Shown piece by piece: positions 1 to 10,634 of a stretch of DNA of 64,000 bases. Made by a program: the position numbers and the translations under genes. Within the stretch, counting starts at the first letter, position 1. Each line of letters opens with the position of its first letter. Below the pieces are notes generated by a model. That model ran no database searches. It saw only the letters and a program-made list of their open reading frames with translations, and was not told where the DNA came from. The stretch is from Venturia oleaginea (Eukaryota; Ascomycota; Dothideomycetes; Venturiales; Venturiaceae): NCBI GenBank assembly GCA_013176395.1, contig JABMLP010000017.1, positions 124,001 through 188,000 on the forward strand, in the 5' to 3' direction.

Positions 1-1
1 G

Positions 2-133
2 GACAGGGACAGGGGCAAGGACAAGGAAAAGGACAAGGGCGAAAGGGTTCCAGGCGCACCTGCATCTAGCCTAACCCCGCCACCACCGACCAAAACCGCA
101 GGCATACCCGCCCGTTATCGACCCTACGCTTGA
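2..133 (+). CDS. C-terminal end of a gene running in from the left edge (partial)
   Basis: The frame starting at base 2 is open from the window edge to a TGA at 131-133. It encodes 43 residues: a charged Asp/Arg/Lys/Gly repeat stretch, then a Pro-rich segment (TPPPPTKTAG) and a basic end (ARYRPYA). Charge-rich then Pro-rich tails are typical of fungal nuclear or RNA-binding proteins, but there is no domain to name. The upstream part lies outside the window, so function is unknown. It could also be chance coding in a purine-rich repeat. Confidence 0.45.
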   Translation, partial: DRDRGKDKEKDKGERVPGAPASSLTPPPPTKTAGIPARYRPYA

Positions 134-2670
134 ATAGGTATGGATTACGCATGATGCGTGTGCATTGTTTTTATATTATATTGTGGTTATGCACTGCTGT
201 TCGCTACCGGTACTGATTTCCCACATACCATCCCTGCAAAGCGGGTGCAAAGCAATGCAGAAGCAGAGGAAAAATTTCAGGCTTTGCGGGGATGATCAGT
301 GTGCATGCATTTATTCATCACGGATTCACGATCCAATCAGATTAGAGCCGTCTATCGAGAGATGAAGAGATGGAGATGGAGATTGAATATGCCCTAGGAG
401 TAATACCGACACATCACACCAGTCCTGATACCAATAGCAATAGCAATATCCTACCGATATCGATATCGATGCAGGGTCCAGATGCCAATTCTTTCATAGT
501 AGGAGGCAAGGGGAGTGAAAGAGCCGCGCCAGCCAGCCAGCCAGCCAGTCTCAACTCCGGGCCCCAAGCCTCCCACCATCTAGAATAGCCAAGACCCAAG
601 ATCCAGAGTTTGCAGAAATCCCCAGAGATGAAAGAAGTGCCGACGGTTCCGGGTCCATGGATTCTGAATCTGGATGTTTGCTTTTTGTCATCTAGGGTCG
701 CTTGCGGGTACTATAAAGGTTGTATGGGTATTTAGTTCTTGTACTTACCAGCCAGCTGCACTTCCCAACGATATAAATATATATGTCTACTGCGATATTT
801 CGGTCAATTCTACTCTTGGCATACACCCAATCCGGTCCGTTAAGCAGAATCTTGCTCGGCTCAACCTCGGCTCATGGCTGCTCAGCTTTGCACTGCCACT
901 GCTCATGCCGTACCTCAAGCTCGCTCGTGGTCGCTCGTGGTCGCTCGTGATCGCTCGCGCTCTGCTCATGCCTGATCTTGCCTGATCACGCTCGCTCATG
1001 ATTGCCATCTTGGTTCCTCAGGCTGCTCATGCTCAAACCCCTGTTCTTTGATCGAGTCCTGATTCTGGTCCCTTTTCCCCCTAAACAACTATGAGCCACT
1101 CTACACGATGCTACACCTCATGGTAATCCGTGGCTGCCTCCTGCCGAATGACAGAGAGGCTGTGGAGGCGCCCGTTTTTGGGACCCTCCGAAGGCTGAAT
1201 GCGAAGATTCACCCAATGAGAAAATTCGCTGTGCGCGGACAATTGCGATGTGGAAAAAATCGCTGGGGGCGGAACATCGCTACGTACGAAACATCGCTGA
1301 GTGCGAACTCCGCTGGGCGCAAAAATTCGCTGCTCATGCTGCGTGTTCTCCAGACCCGTAGCTCTCGGGAACAACCCTGTACGAAGAGGCCAGCGAAGAC
1401 GGATTCTGGAGCCTGTACGCGTCGCTGGCTACGAACCTTCTCTTCATGAGGAGAGCCAATCCAGAAACGTAAACAACGCGATTATCCTCTCACAACGACG
1501 CGTCGACGCGCCGAAAGTCGACCTCCGAACCTCACGAAACACCCAACATTACAGCCCCAGTACGAGGAAGGACTTGTCACCCTTCCCTGTACGCACTACT
1601 GATGGAAGATGGGGTTGGTTCCCCCATCTTCCTGCCCGACAACTGTTTACGGCAACGCAGGTCGACGAGTACGTGTTGTAGACGCGGCGCGAAAGAGACG
1701 GATACAAGCAGAACAACAGCAACACGACCACAAACAGCAGAGATACTACACTCAAGATCACGACCATCCTCCGAACATGACGCACCCACGCGCTGAAAAA
1801 CGATCTCCAACCTCACGAAACACCAAAACATTACAGCCCCAGTACGGGAAGGGAGTTGCGACCCTTCTGTGTACGCCCCATCGATGGAGCATGGGATTCG
1901 GTTCCCCATATTCTTGCCCGACAATAGTTAACGGTTTCCAAGATTCATTGAGTACGTGCGTGGATCGGAACTGAAAAGAGGACGCAGCCAAACAGGCCAC
2001 GGTCAAGCACATCACAGTTACCAACTTTCAACGCGCCACGAACGGATGACGCACCAACAATAACAACACCACAATCAGCTCCGAACATGCCTTTCAAGGT
2101 ACACACTGTTTGCATACCACACAGTTACTCAGTCCCGGCCAGACATGGACGCCACGCGATGCGTCTAGCCGGCTACAAACAAACATCGACACAGGACATC
2201 AATGAGCAAGCCCCATACACTCGACACCATATTTACTGTACATCAGGCACTCAATGTAGCGACAAAAATACCAACTTAGTAGCACTAGCCAGTGACTGGA
2301 TGGTGCGGCAAGGGCAATACAAACAGCCAAGATGAGATCAGGACAACAACCCTGGAGCAATCCAGAGTGGTCCTGTTCACAGTACATCACTACTCGTGGA
2401 CAAGTGCATATTGTTATACAGAAATTCAGGAGGGCCAGGAAATGCCTGATAGGTACACAGATTATGATCACTTCATTAGGTCTACTGTTGTAAGTACAGG
2501 TTGAACTCGCCTGATGCAAAGGAGGGAAGCGACTCGAAACAGGAGCAGCTTGGATTCTTGAGCAAAGACGGGGATACTTGTATTTATAGTAGCAGCCTTT
2601 CTGCTGCATAACTGCCAAAAGGGCGGTTGGGACAGTCTATGAATGAATAAGTAAATAATAAATAAATAAA
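134..2670. other. Gene-poor repeat-bearing stretch
   Basis: No convincing gene on either strand; open frames are short and overlap each other. A short tandem repeat with a 10-bp unit (TCGCTCGTGG) sits around 921-960, inside a longer stretch rich in GCTC/CTCATG words (about 850-1035). A diverged tandem duplication occupies about 1498-2090 (separate entry). Confidence 0.5.
1498..2090. repeat. Diverged tandem duplication, about 280-305 bp per unit
   Basis: Two adjacent units (about 1498-1779 and 1780-2090) share ordered blocks: CTCACGAAACACC, ACATTACAGCCCCAGTACG, a CCCTTC-TGTACGC block, a GGTTCCCC-ATCTTCTGCCCGACAA block, and CTCCGAACATG at the end of each. The units differ by many substitutions and indels, so the duplication is old. 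No gene function is seen. Confidence 0.65.
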
Positions 2671-2672
2671 TA

Positions 2673-3703
2673 ACGTACTTCACAAGCGAGTGGGCCGCCT
2701 CACAAACGTAAACCGCCTTCGTAACAACGTCGCGTAGTGCCTCAACAACACGAAAAGCAGAAGATCTATAAAGAAGGAGATATATTCCTTGCTATCTCAG
2801 ATATCAATTCAAAGCAAATCCAAAGCGAAAGACGCGCTGCAGTAATATATAGCGTACCTCGAACAACAGTACAACGCTGACGCGCCGGACAGCGCCCTCG
2901 ACGCGAATGCGAGCCGAACTCGAAGCGATTGACAAAGCTAGAAGAGAAGGTGGTTATAAAGCGTATTCTTAACGAAAGCTTACGCAGCCTACCGCCGTCG
3001 AAGGCCTACGTACAAGATATGGCTAATAAACTACTAAGAGAGCGGGGTGGGAAGCCTGTTGGCAAGAACTGTGTTAACAACTTGGTAAAGCGTACGCTAG
3101 AGCTTACCACCCGATGGAGCCGTCCATACGATCGCCAGCGAGCTGCCTGCGAAGACCCGGCGGTTATTATACCCTGGTTCACACTTGTTCAAAGGATAAA
3201 GGCAGAGATATCGTCTCAGCTAGTCGTTACAGGCTCAGAGAAACCTGGCAAGCAGAAAAAACTACAGCCAGGCGATCGTGAGTAAAGGCGCGCAGCAGAT
3301 AGCACATGAAATGGTGTTGATGCGCGAAGAAACAGCGCGCCTTCGAGACGCAATTGAGGCAGTTACAAAGCGTAAGAGTCGCAAAAGGAGATATATACGG
3401 ACTGAGCAGACCTTGACAGCTGGTGAAGTAACTGACTTAGTTACTATAAGGGAGGGTCGTAATCGTAACGATGGTGAGAAGCCTGCGAAGAGGGTACGTG
3501 GAGAGAGGCACTGCGGCCGTTGCGGCGAGACTGGGCATAACTCCCGCACTTGTGAGGTAGAAATAGAGAATACAGATGATAGCGAAGCTTCTAAATAATA
3601 TTATTCTATTCTATTTAATACTATAAATTGTTGTAGGGTTGCGTAGTATTTTTACGAAGGCGGTTCACGTTTGTGAGGTGGCCCACTCGCTTGTGAAGTA
3701 CGT
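2673..3703 (+). mobile_element. Internally deleted Fot/pogo-like DNA transposon, TA target site
   Basis: Terminal inverted repeats of about 51 bp (2673-2723 and 3653-3703) match with only two mismatches. They start ACGTACTTCACAAGCG and are flanked by TA at 2671-2672 and 3704-3705, the target duplication expected of Tc1/mariner/pogo elements. Between them lies a broken transposase (separate entry) lacking most of the DDE domain. At about 1.03 kb this is a non-autonomous derivative that could be moved only by a transposase from elsewhere. Confidence 0.9.
2790..3598 (+). pseudogene. Fot/pogo-like transposase remnant with CCHC zinc knuckle
   Basis: An N-terminal helix-turn-helix relic (AVIYSVPRTTVQR) is readable near 2840-2875 and is interrupted by a TGA. 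The frame 2929-3285 continues with CENP-B/Tc5-type DNA-binding sequence (RERGGKPVGKN). It then jumps from the start of the DDE domain to LQPGDRE and stops. An overlapping frame, 3278-3598, holds the C-terminal coiled tail (GAQQIAHE...) and a CX2CX4HX4C zinc knuckle (CGRCGETGHNSRTC). All three catalytic aspartates are gone. The family normally cuts and pastes DNA at TA sites; this copy cannot. Confidence 0.85.
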
Positions 3704-3705
3704 TA

Positions 3706-4208
3706 GCGGAAGCATGACTGGCATATGTCAAATTGTCAAATGTCAAATGTCAAATGCATTGACGCCCCAAGCCTCAAGGCAATGCGGGGCGGGTCCCCGG
3801 GTCCAAGAGCAAGACAGGCTAGATATGGTCATCACAGTGGGGACTGTCACTGGGGACTAGGGATGGCTATTCTGTAGCCCTCTTAGATATTGGGAGGCTG
3901 AGCGAGAGGGCTACAAAATAGCCATGCACACTATAAGGTCACTCGCGCGCGGAGGAAATCGTACAGGTCGAGCCCGCGGGATTGGGTTCTGGTACTCGTA
4001 GATATTCAATTGTAACATTTGAGAAAGAAGGGACATGCTAACGTGCTAACATGTCGGGGAGAAGGTTGAGCAGGGATATTCCAATCACGATCCAACCAGC
4101 AGCCTTGCCAAACCTCCCACATTCCATCACATTCACCCATGTCGATCAAGCAAAAAGAATCCTTGTGCACATCATTCAACAATTCAGCAACCACCCTCCG
4201 CAAGCAAT
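3706..4208. other. Intergenic, short TGTCAAA repeat
   Basis: Immediately outside the transposon lies a short tandem repeat of TGTCAAA (about 3726-3756). No gene is seen before the end of the minus-strand gene at 4209. Confidence 0.5.
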
Positions 4209-5801
4209 TCAACTTGACCAGAACCAGCCCATTTTTGGCTTCCGGTCTGGCGCTGATTTAGATTTCACAACGTCCGAGTTTAGTCCTCGCTCTACCTCCG
4301 GCCTATGTTCGCGCCAAGCAGGTCGTGTCGGCGGCGTGGTCTCTGTCGTTTCCGAGTTTTCCTCGCTCCCATCGGCGAAGCTTTTCTTGAGTACAGTCTT
4401 AGTTGTGACCGACCCGTCGGGCGCCACAAGCCTCTCAGTTCTGGTCATTGTCGACAGAATGCCAGGACCGGACGATCGACTTTCCAATCCCTGTCGTGCC
4501 GAGTGAAGTACGGAAGTGAATTGGAACGGCTCGCGCAGGAAATTTGAGATATCTTGTTCATACATGTCGTGCTCGGTCGCTGGGCCACCGTAGGGCTGTT
4601 GATTGTGATGCGAGCTATCCATTGGCGTTTGTCGCTCCCGTACTTGAAGAACAGATGGATCTCCAGAAGCACTGCTGATTGTGACTTGACCACGCCCTCC
4701 ATTCCTACCCTGCTTCAAAAGAGGAATGACTCGTCCCAGCCAGTCGACACTTGACATGGTATTTCCAGTTGCGCATTCTTCCTTATTCATCATAGCCTCG
4801 CCGTCTTCAGCCCTCAAAAGATCCTCGAATCGCTGTCGGAAACTGGAGTCGAACCCATCTTCGTGCTCGAGGTGAAGCGGCGAATACTCGCTGTATAGCA
4901 GATATCCCATCGCAGATTGTTCAGGTAAAAAAGGCTGCATTCCGAGCGAAAACAGAGTGCTAAGAGGTTTGGAAAATGGCACCGATGGCCCAAAAATATC
5001 CTCGTCTTGCCAAAGTCTCGAGTCGCGCTCAAAGCGTTTCTAGAATCTTTCTCGCCATCGATCAGCATCGCTGAGCCAGCGACCGAGTTCTTTATGCAGC
5101 TTTTCAATTGACTCATCCATATCTTCAGTTGGCTTGTGTGGTCGTTGGTATTGCTGAGCATCTCTTTTGAACACATGTTGACGAATGCCATGCTCCTGTC
5201 CTTGATTGTGCCCATCTGCAGACCACGAAGGGAACATCTCTACCCAAGGAGATCCTTCTGGCGCTTGAGCTGCCCTCGTAAGCTCCGAGTCCTTGTCCTT
5301 TGCTTCTAGTGTTTCTTTTGTAGACCCTTGATGTGCAGATTTGACATCGGAAACCGCCATCCATCGCTCGTAAAGCTGTCTGGCCTCTTTCTCACCCCTC
5401 TCAAGTTCGCCATTGATCTTCTGCACCCAATCGTTCACCTCTGCCTCTATCTTGGATTCCACATCTTTGGCTACTTCCTCAGGCTTTATTGCAGCCTGAA
5501 CAGTCGGGCGTTCTTGCCCAGGTGCATGCTCTTCACTAGTGTCCTGTCCCCTGTAATCTTGTCCCTCCCACCTGGCACATTCACGTCGTGCTGATCGTGG
5601 ACGAGGTTCCTCTCCATCATCGTTCTCGTAGTTATGCCTTCGAGTGAAAGCTCGACCGTGCTCGTTGCCACGGTTGTAAATCGACTTAGGAAGTGCGAAG
5701 AGGGAGTTGAACAGGGCATTGAATGGGTTGCTGGGGCTCTGCTCGGGCTTCTTTGAGGTATCTTCCTCGACGGATGGTCTGTTCGAATCTGGCTGTGTCA
5801 T
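4209..5801 (-). CDS. Conserved-looking hypothetical protein split by an in-frame UAG
   Basis: From ATG at 5801 the frame runs 253 codons to TAG at 5042-5040, then stays open in the same frame for 276 more codons to 4209. The whole frame is 531 codons. The first half is charged and coiled (residues about 115-165 are Glu/Lys-rich) after a short Pro/Asn segment (NPFNALFNSLFALPKSI). The second half holds LLYSEYSPLHLE, an FLREPF segment and a C-terminal TRTERLVAPDGSVTTKTVLK stretch ending in MGWFWSS. The sequence right after the stop (KRFERDSRLWQDED) reads as a natural continuation. No convincing intron spans the stop. It may be a recent pseudogene, a stop read-through gene, or a sequencing error. 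I do not recognise a function. Confidence 0.6.
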
Positions 5802-6792
5802 CTCGGCAGTGGTTGGTAGTGATACAAGCTGGATATGAGCTTCTTATGTGTTGTTTACTTGAGTCTGTCAACGGGGAGCTCTATTAGATAGCCCGCTTAT
5901 ACTATCGAGGGGTCATCACCAATCACAAGGTTGAGGCTACAGGGACATGAAACAAGAGCATAATGGTCGACTGATACGGATGGTAAAAGTATCAAAACGA
6001 GATGCGATGAAAAGAATAAAGAGAAAGGCATTCTTCGACGAGAGTAAGGAAAATTTTGATAGAATTGCCAACTATAAGTCACGTGTACTGCATCTTGGAG
6101 ACGAAATGGAGAGAACTGGGCAAAAGAATGAATAACTGGTATGCGTATAGTATAGCGACTACTCCACGATATCTATTATTTGCGTCAGGTCTGATCAGGT
6201 ATTATATCAGTCGCAGGATCTACCCTCAGCCTTGTCACGTACAGAGATGAAATCTTGAATGCCATTTTTGGTCAAGCGGTGGCTGAAAAGTATACCTGAT
6301 CTACCTGGCTTTGATCGAAAAACAATTTACATTCTTCACCAACGAAATTAGGACAGAAGTCTGGAGTTAAGAATTTATTAGTTTTGACGAAGGCAAGTTC
6401 AAGGTGTAGCCACCTCACTAATACCTAAATGGTGTTCTTGGAGATTGTATCCAAATAACCCAAGTGTGACGAAATGCTTGCCAGCGTTGAGCACCTCTAG
6501 AACCGTGTTGATCACGAGTATGTCCCAATGAGGTAATTGAGAGCTGAACCTCAGCATGGAAATACAATGTGTGGAAATAGAGTCATGAGGTCTTTACAGA
6601 AACAGATCTAAAGAATGGACTTGGATGCCTCTGAATTCATTGCCCGGCCAGAAATCACGATAGATATCGAAGAACTCCTGGCGATTCACAAATCTGAAAT
6701 GACCAGAATTAAAAAATAATCATTCTCGACTTGAGCCCTTGCTTTCAGACTCGAATTGTTTGAAGTACCACCGATCAGGCAGTCTTGCCTAT
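5802..6792. other. Intergenic region between two minus-strand genes
   Basis: Holds the 5' side of the split hypothetical gene and the 3' side of the dehydrogenase gene. Only short, overlapping frames without domains are present; no RNA gene seen. Confidence 0.5.
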
Positions 6793-7635
6793 CTACCGCG
6801 CATCAGCCTTCTCCCTCGTATACAAAAGCTTCCCAAGCTTCCCAGAATCAACGTTGACAATCTGCCCATGCACATTGCCACTAAAAGCATCACTGGCTAA
6901 GAACAAAATGGCCTTCGCAACCTGCTCCATCTCAACTGGCTTCCCAAGCGCAGTCGTAGCAACACAATCCTCATAAAATTGATCCGGGTTTTGCGCACAC
7001 TCTTCCGGAAATCGAGTAGTATTGACAGGACCAGGCGCCACAGCATTGATCCTGGCTCCCTCGAAAATTCTCGGTGCGTCTTGTCGTAAAGATTGAAGGA
7101 GGCCGTATTGTACTGCTGCTTTTGAGGTGCCATAATCAGCGTTGCCGCGTTCACCCCAGTGTCCGGATTCGGAACCGATGATGATGAGAGAGACATTGCG
7201 GAGTTTCTTTTGGATGGGAGAGGCTTTTCTATCTCTTAATCCACGAAGCCATTGTTGTGCGATGGCGAATGTGCCAAGGACATTGACCTCGAGGGTTCTC
7301 CGAAACTGTTCCAATGGTAGATCGGCTGCTGTTGTGAAATGAGGCAGAACACTCAGATCAAGGGCGGCTAGTGCTATGCACGTCTCTACTGGCCCGAATT
7401 TGGTGACGGCTTGATTCCATGCTGCTTCGACACTTTGTTGTGACGAAATATCTGTTTGTGTCTCGAAGAAGTTGTCGTTTGTTGCGAGTTCAGGTGTAGG
7501 TGGCGAGGCGGCAATATCGAGCGATGTCACCTTTGCGCCTGCAGAGAGGAAGGCATTGACAGTGGTTCTGCCAATATGGCCTGCGCCTCCAGTGACCAGG
7601 ACATGAGTACCTTCGAGGTGAAGAGAGAGATCCAT
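6793..7635 (-). CDS. Short-chain dehydrogenase/reductase (SDR), classical type
   Basis: Single-exon, 280 residues, the usual length of a classical SDR. The N-terminal dinucleotide-binding glycine motif TGGAGHIG is at residues 15-22. A DI dinucleotide-site pair follows (about residues 61-62), and LEVNVLGTF corresponds to the NNAG/NxLG region. The active-site pair is YGTSK at about residues 168-172, with a catalytic Ser candidate in IIIGSESGHWGE upstream. The end (GQIVNVDSG) is the SDR C-terminal signature. The enzyme would oxidise or reduce an alcohol/ketone with NAD(P)(H); substrate cannot be read from sequence. No biosynthetic neighbours are present, so a stand-alone metabolic role is likely. 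Confidence 0.92.
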   Translation of the reverse strand: MDLSLHLEGTHVLVTGGAGHIGRTTVNAFLSAGAKVTSLDIAASPPTPELATNDNFFETQTDISSQQSVEAAWNQAVTKFGPVETCIALAALDLSVLPHFTTAADLPLEQFRRTLEVNVLGTFAIAQQWLRGLRDRKASPIQKKLRNVSLIIIGSESGHWGERGNADYGTSKAAVQYGLLQSLRQDAPRIFEGARINAVAPGPVNTTRFPEECAQNPDQFYEDCVATTALGKPVEMEQVAKAILFLASDAFSGNVHGQIVNVDSGKLGKLLYTREKADAR

Positions 7636-8726
7636 TGTCGATGGCTCTCAGGAGATAGGGACCAGGGCAAGTTATAGTCCGTGCTGGATTTAGAGAGGTA
7701 TGTGTCTCCGAGGACCCACTTTCCCGATTGGGTCATGGGAATTGTCATATCAATTCAAGATTGATATCGCTAAATTTCCGGTGGTGGTCAAGATAGGCTT
7801 TGCTAGGAATCGAGCGATATAGACGTAGATTTACGATATCGTGGTGATTGTATACATGTCGTCGGCAATAACAAGAAGGCTAGTATATTTACAAATCTGC
7901 AACGTCGTGACAACCATACTGTAATCAATATCAAAGAAGACAAACCTAGGGGTATCGAGCAATACAAAACAAAAGCGCCAGCCACTAAATTTCAGTCTCC
8001 AAACACCCCAATTATCTACACAAAGGGACCTGCTCCGCCTCTGACGCCCTAGCCTAATCCCCCATCTCATATCCAGAAACAAATGAATGAAGTGGCGCCA
8101 GTAAATACGGCTTGACGTTGTTATCTTCGGGGGTCATGCTGGTCCTTAGAGTGGTTGATGTTTCGTTCGTCTGTACACAGGATCCGATCACTGTGAGCCA
8201 GTGGTCGATGTCGTCTTCATCGATAGTAGACCTGTCGACTTGCCCAATCCTTTGCCTTGAGCTTAAGCGGTTGAAACGCGCAGATTCTGGCAGTTGTAAC
8301 GAAAGCATTTCGTCCTTGCCCAGCAGGTGTCGATACAAATTGAGTAGACAACTAGGTGTGAGGAGCCAAATGCTGTTAATGATGAAAAATGAAGCTTGAA
8401 AAGCGAACTTAATCGGCGCGTCGAGTCTTTTAAATACCCATCACAAAGAGCTGATTAGATCAACAGGATATCGCTATCAGCTTGGATCCTGCCGCCTCAC
8501 TGATGGCCAAGAGTATCCGTGGTGTATCCTTGGTGTATCCGTGGTGTATCCTTGGTGTATCCGTGGTGTATCCCCAAGTACACGGGCATTCCAGGGCTGT
8601 AACGTTCCCACTCGCGGCAACAGCCGCGTCAACTGTGTTGCTGATTTTTATCCATCTGCCTAATGAGATCATAACATCTACCCCAAGCTTTACGAATATA
8701 CAAATTCCTATCTCCTCCTTCATTCC
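7636..8726. other. Intergenic, with one possible small minus-strand exon
   Basis: A minus-strand open frame (8338 down to 8054, 94 codons, no ATG at its start) reads like protein (DEDDIDHWLTVIGSC...) and may be an exon or relic of an unrecognised gene. A segment at about 7749-7775 resembles the 5' arm of the intronic hairpin family described elsewhere. An 11-bp minisatellite lies at 8513-8574. Confidence 0.35.
8513..8574. repeat. 11-bp minisatellite
   Basis: About five and a half copies of GTATCCNTGGT, the variable base alternating G and T from unit to unit. It lies downstream of the Ser-rich gene. The strict G/T alternation suggests amplification as a 22-bp pair. Confidence 0.85.
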
Positions 8727-10634
8727 TCAAGCACCATCACCCGTCCAACCCCTTCCATACCTCCCACAGCTCCTCTTCTCAACCTTCCAACCCCCCTCAG
8801 CATCAACCTTCTTCCCTCCATGAACACTTCCTCTCCCACCGACGCCCTGTAAACCCTCCACCAAACTCCCACTCGAATCGAAAAACTCCACATCCCCAAA
8901 AGAAAACGCACTCCCCATCACCAAAATTTTGTCCAGAAAATTGTCGCAAAATAGACTATCGCTACAGTACCTCCCAGCCTCATTGCCAGATCTACCATCC
9001 CCATCCTCAGATCGGCGTGTAGCACCCAACAGATAGAACTGTTCACGATTCTGCTGTCGATCCCGCATAGACTCTGATTCCGATTCATCGTCCGCTTCGA
9101 CATGGTCGCTTTGCTCGCTGAAATCGGATTCGCTACGTCCAGAAGTCCAGAACTCGCTTTCATCGAAAATGTCATTAAATCTTCGTTCGGGCTGCTGACC
9201 AATTCCACTCTCTCCCTCCCCTCTATAGCCTTGACGATAGAAATGTTGGAGTTGACGATGTTGTTCTTGGATATAGTTTTGTGGGAGTATTGGAGAGTAA
9301 AGGGGTGCTAAGGAAGCACTGCTACCGCTGTTTATCGATTCAGGAAAGGAAACCTGAGATGGTGAACGTGATGTTAACCAGGCGTTCCAGGAGGCGTCTA
9401 GAATTGAAGTTGGTGCTGGGAGAGAGGCGAAGGTTTGAGAAGACGATGTTGAGGAAGGAAGGGGTAAGGCTGGTGATGGGAGGTCGAGAGGGTTAATTAG
9501 GGGTTGATGATCGTCGTCGTCATCATTGGAGGAGGAGGATCTTAATAAAAGAGGATCAGCAGAGTTTAGAAGAGGATTATTTCTTAGGAGATGATCCTGC
9601 CCATGTATTGCCGGCGAGAGAGACAGACGTGAAGACGAACTAGGCGTTGGGAGGATATTCTCACTACTCGAGTCTTCAGAAGAAGAGGGAATCGTCGGGG
9701 CTTCTCGCCATACATTCCAAAGACCGTTCGTATCTGCACCATCGTCCAGATCCAACGGAGGAATATCAATAAGTCGTTGATCCACATCATCCAAGGCCGA
9801 AGATAGGGACATGCCTCGGATATTTTGATGAATGCTTAAGGCATGCGATGCATCAGCAGCGTTCGTTTGAGGAGAACTACTAACGCTTGGATACAAATCT
9901 ACACGCCTCCTTCCACTGTTGTGTCGCGGAATGACGATATGTCGAAGTAGCTGTATAGGACGACGAAGACTAAGGAGGCCTTCACTATGCACTTTGTCGT
10001 GGGACTCTGGCGCATCGAGATTTGATTCTTGCTCTTCGGCCGGACTGACTTCTTCTACAGCATAAGATACTCCATATGTGTTTGAATGTGCACGTCCATT
10101 GCGTGAGGCTGAGGGTGAAACCGAGTCTTGTGGCGTGAGACTGTGTTCGGATCTAGCTTCATAGCCGGACCCAGGACCTGAAATTGTGACTAGATGGTCA
10201 AAGAGTGTCTCGCTGCTTGGACAGCGGACTAGAGGGTCAACCAGCGTAATAACACTTGCTGAGATGTGGAGCGACGTGATCTCGATATCAGTCTGGCGGT
10301 TCTCTAACGAAGTGCTTGCTGCATCGTCCACGCTTGAAAGATTAGGAACCTCGGGCCTAGAGTAGCCTTGCTCGTCGTGGTGGAGCGAATTTATGGCAAA
10401 GGACCGTGACGGACGCAGTTGTTCAAATCGTGAGCGTCGACGAGATGTTGGCGTTTCTGTTGCGCGATCATTCAATGCCGCGTTCTCTGAGGAGGAATCC
10501 GCGAGCACCAACGGCTGAGCTTCAGATGTTGCATCGCTTGGCTGTGACATTCTTAGTATGTTTCTACATACTCTAGTTATACTTGCTCTCCTGCTAAATC
10601 TATTGCTGTTATTTCTATCAGGCACTTGAGGCAT
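8727..10634 (-). CDS. Ser-rich low-complexity hypothetical protein
   Basis: 635 residues from ATG at 10634 (an in-frame GTG lies just upstream, but ATG is the sensible start). The protein is dominated by Ser, Asp, Asn and Pro: basic RRRSR near residues 65-70, long Ser-rich tracts (SSSSRLS, SSSNDDDDDHQP), a Gln/Arg patch and a Gly-rich basic tail. No catalytic motif, signal peptide or membrane segment is visible. Such disordered proteins are often regulatory or scaffold proteins, but nothing here fixes a role. The 3' part may include an intron not resolved by eye, because the last 40 residues change character. Confidence 0.6.
   Translation of the reverse strand: MPQVPDRNNSNRFSRRASITRVCRNILRMSQPSDATSEAQPLVLADSSSENAALNDRATETPTSRRRSRFEQLRPSRSFAINSLHHDEQGYSRPEVPNLSSVDDAASTSLENRQTDIEITSLHISASVITLVDPLVRCPSSETLFDHLVTISGPGSGYEARSEHSLTPQDSVSPSASRNGRAHSNTYGVSYAVEEVSPAEEQESNLDAPESHDKVHSEGLLSLRRPIQLLRHIVIPRHNSGRRRVDLYPSVSSSPQTNAADASHALSIHQNIRGMSLSSALDDVDQRLIDIPPLDLDDGADTNGLWNVWREAPTIPSSSEDSSSENILPTPSSSSRLSLSPAIHGQDHLLRNNPLLNSADPLLLRSSSSNDDDDDHQPLINPLDLPSPALPLPSSTSSSQTFASLPAPTSILDASWNAWLTSRSPSQVSFPESINSGSSASLAPLYSPILPQNYIQEQHRQLQHFYRQGYRGEGESGIGQQPERRFNDIFDESEFWTSGRSESDFSEQSDHVEADDESESESMRDRQQNREQFYLLGATRRSEDGDGRSGNEAGRYCSDSLFCDNFLDKILVMGSAFSFGDVEFFDSSGSLVEGLQGVGGRGSVHGGKKVDAEGGWKVEKRSCGRYGRGWTGDGA

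Noticed and set aside
5040..5130. An intron removing the UAG in the split hypothetical gene
   Set aside because: No acceptable GT donor (only GTCGCT) upstream of the TTCTAG acceptor, and any such splice would delete the well-formed sequence before the stop.
8500..8580. CRISPR-like regular repeats
   Set aside because: Contiguous 11-bp units without spacers in a eukaryotic genome: a minisatellite. No CRISPR array is present.
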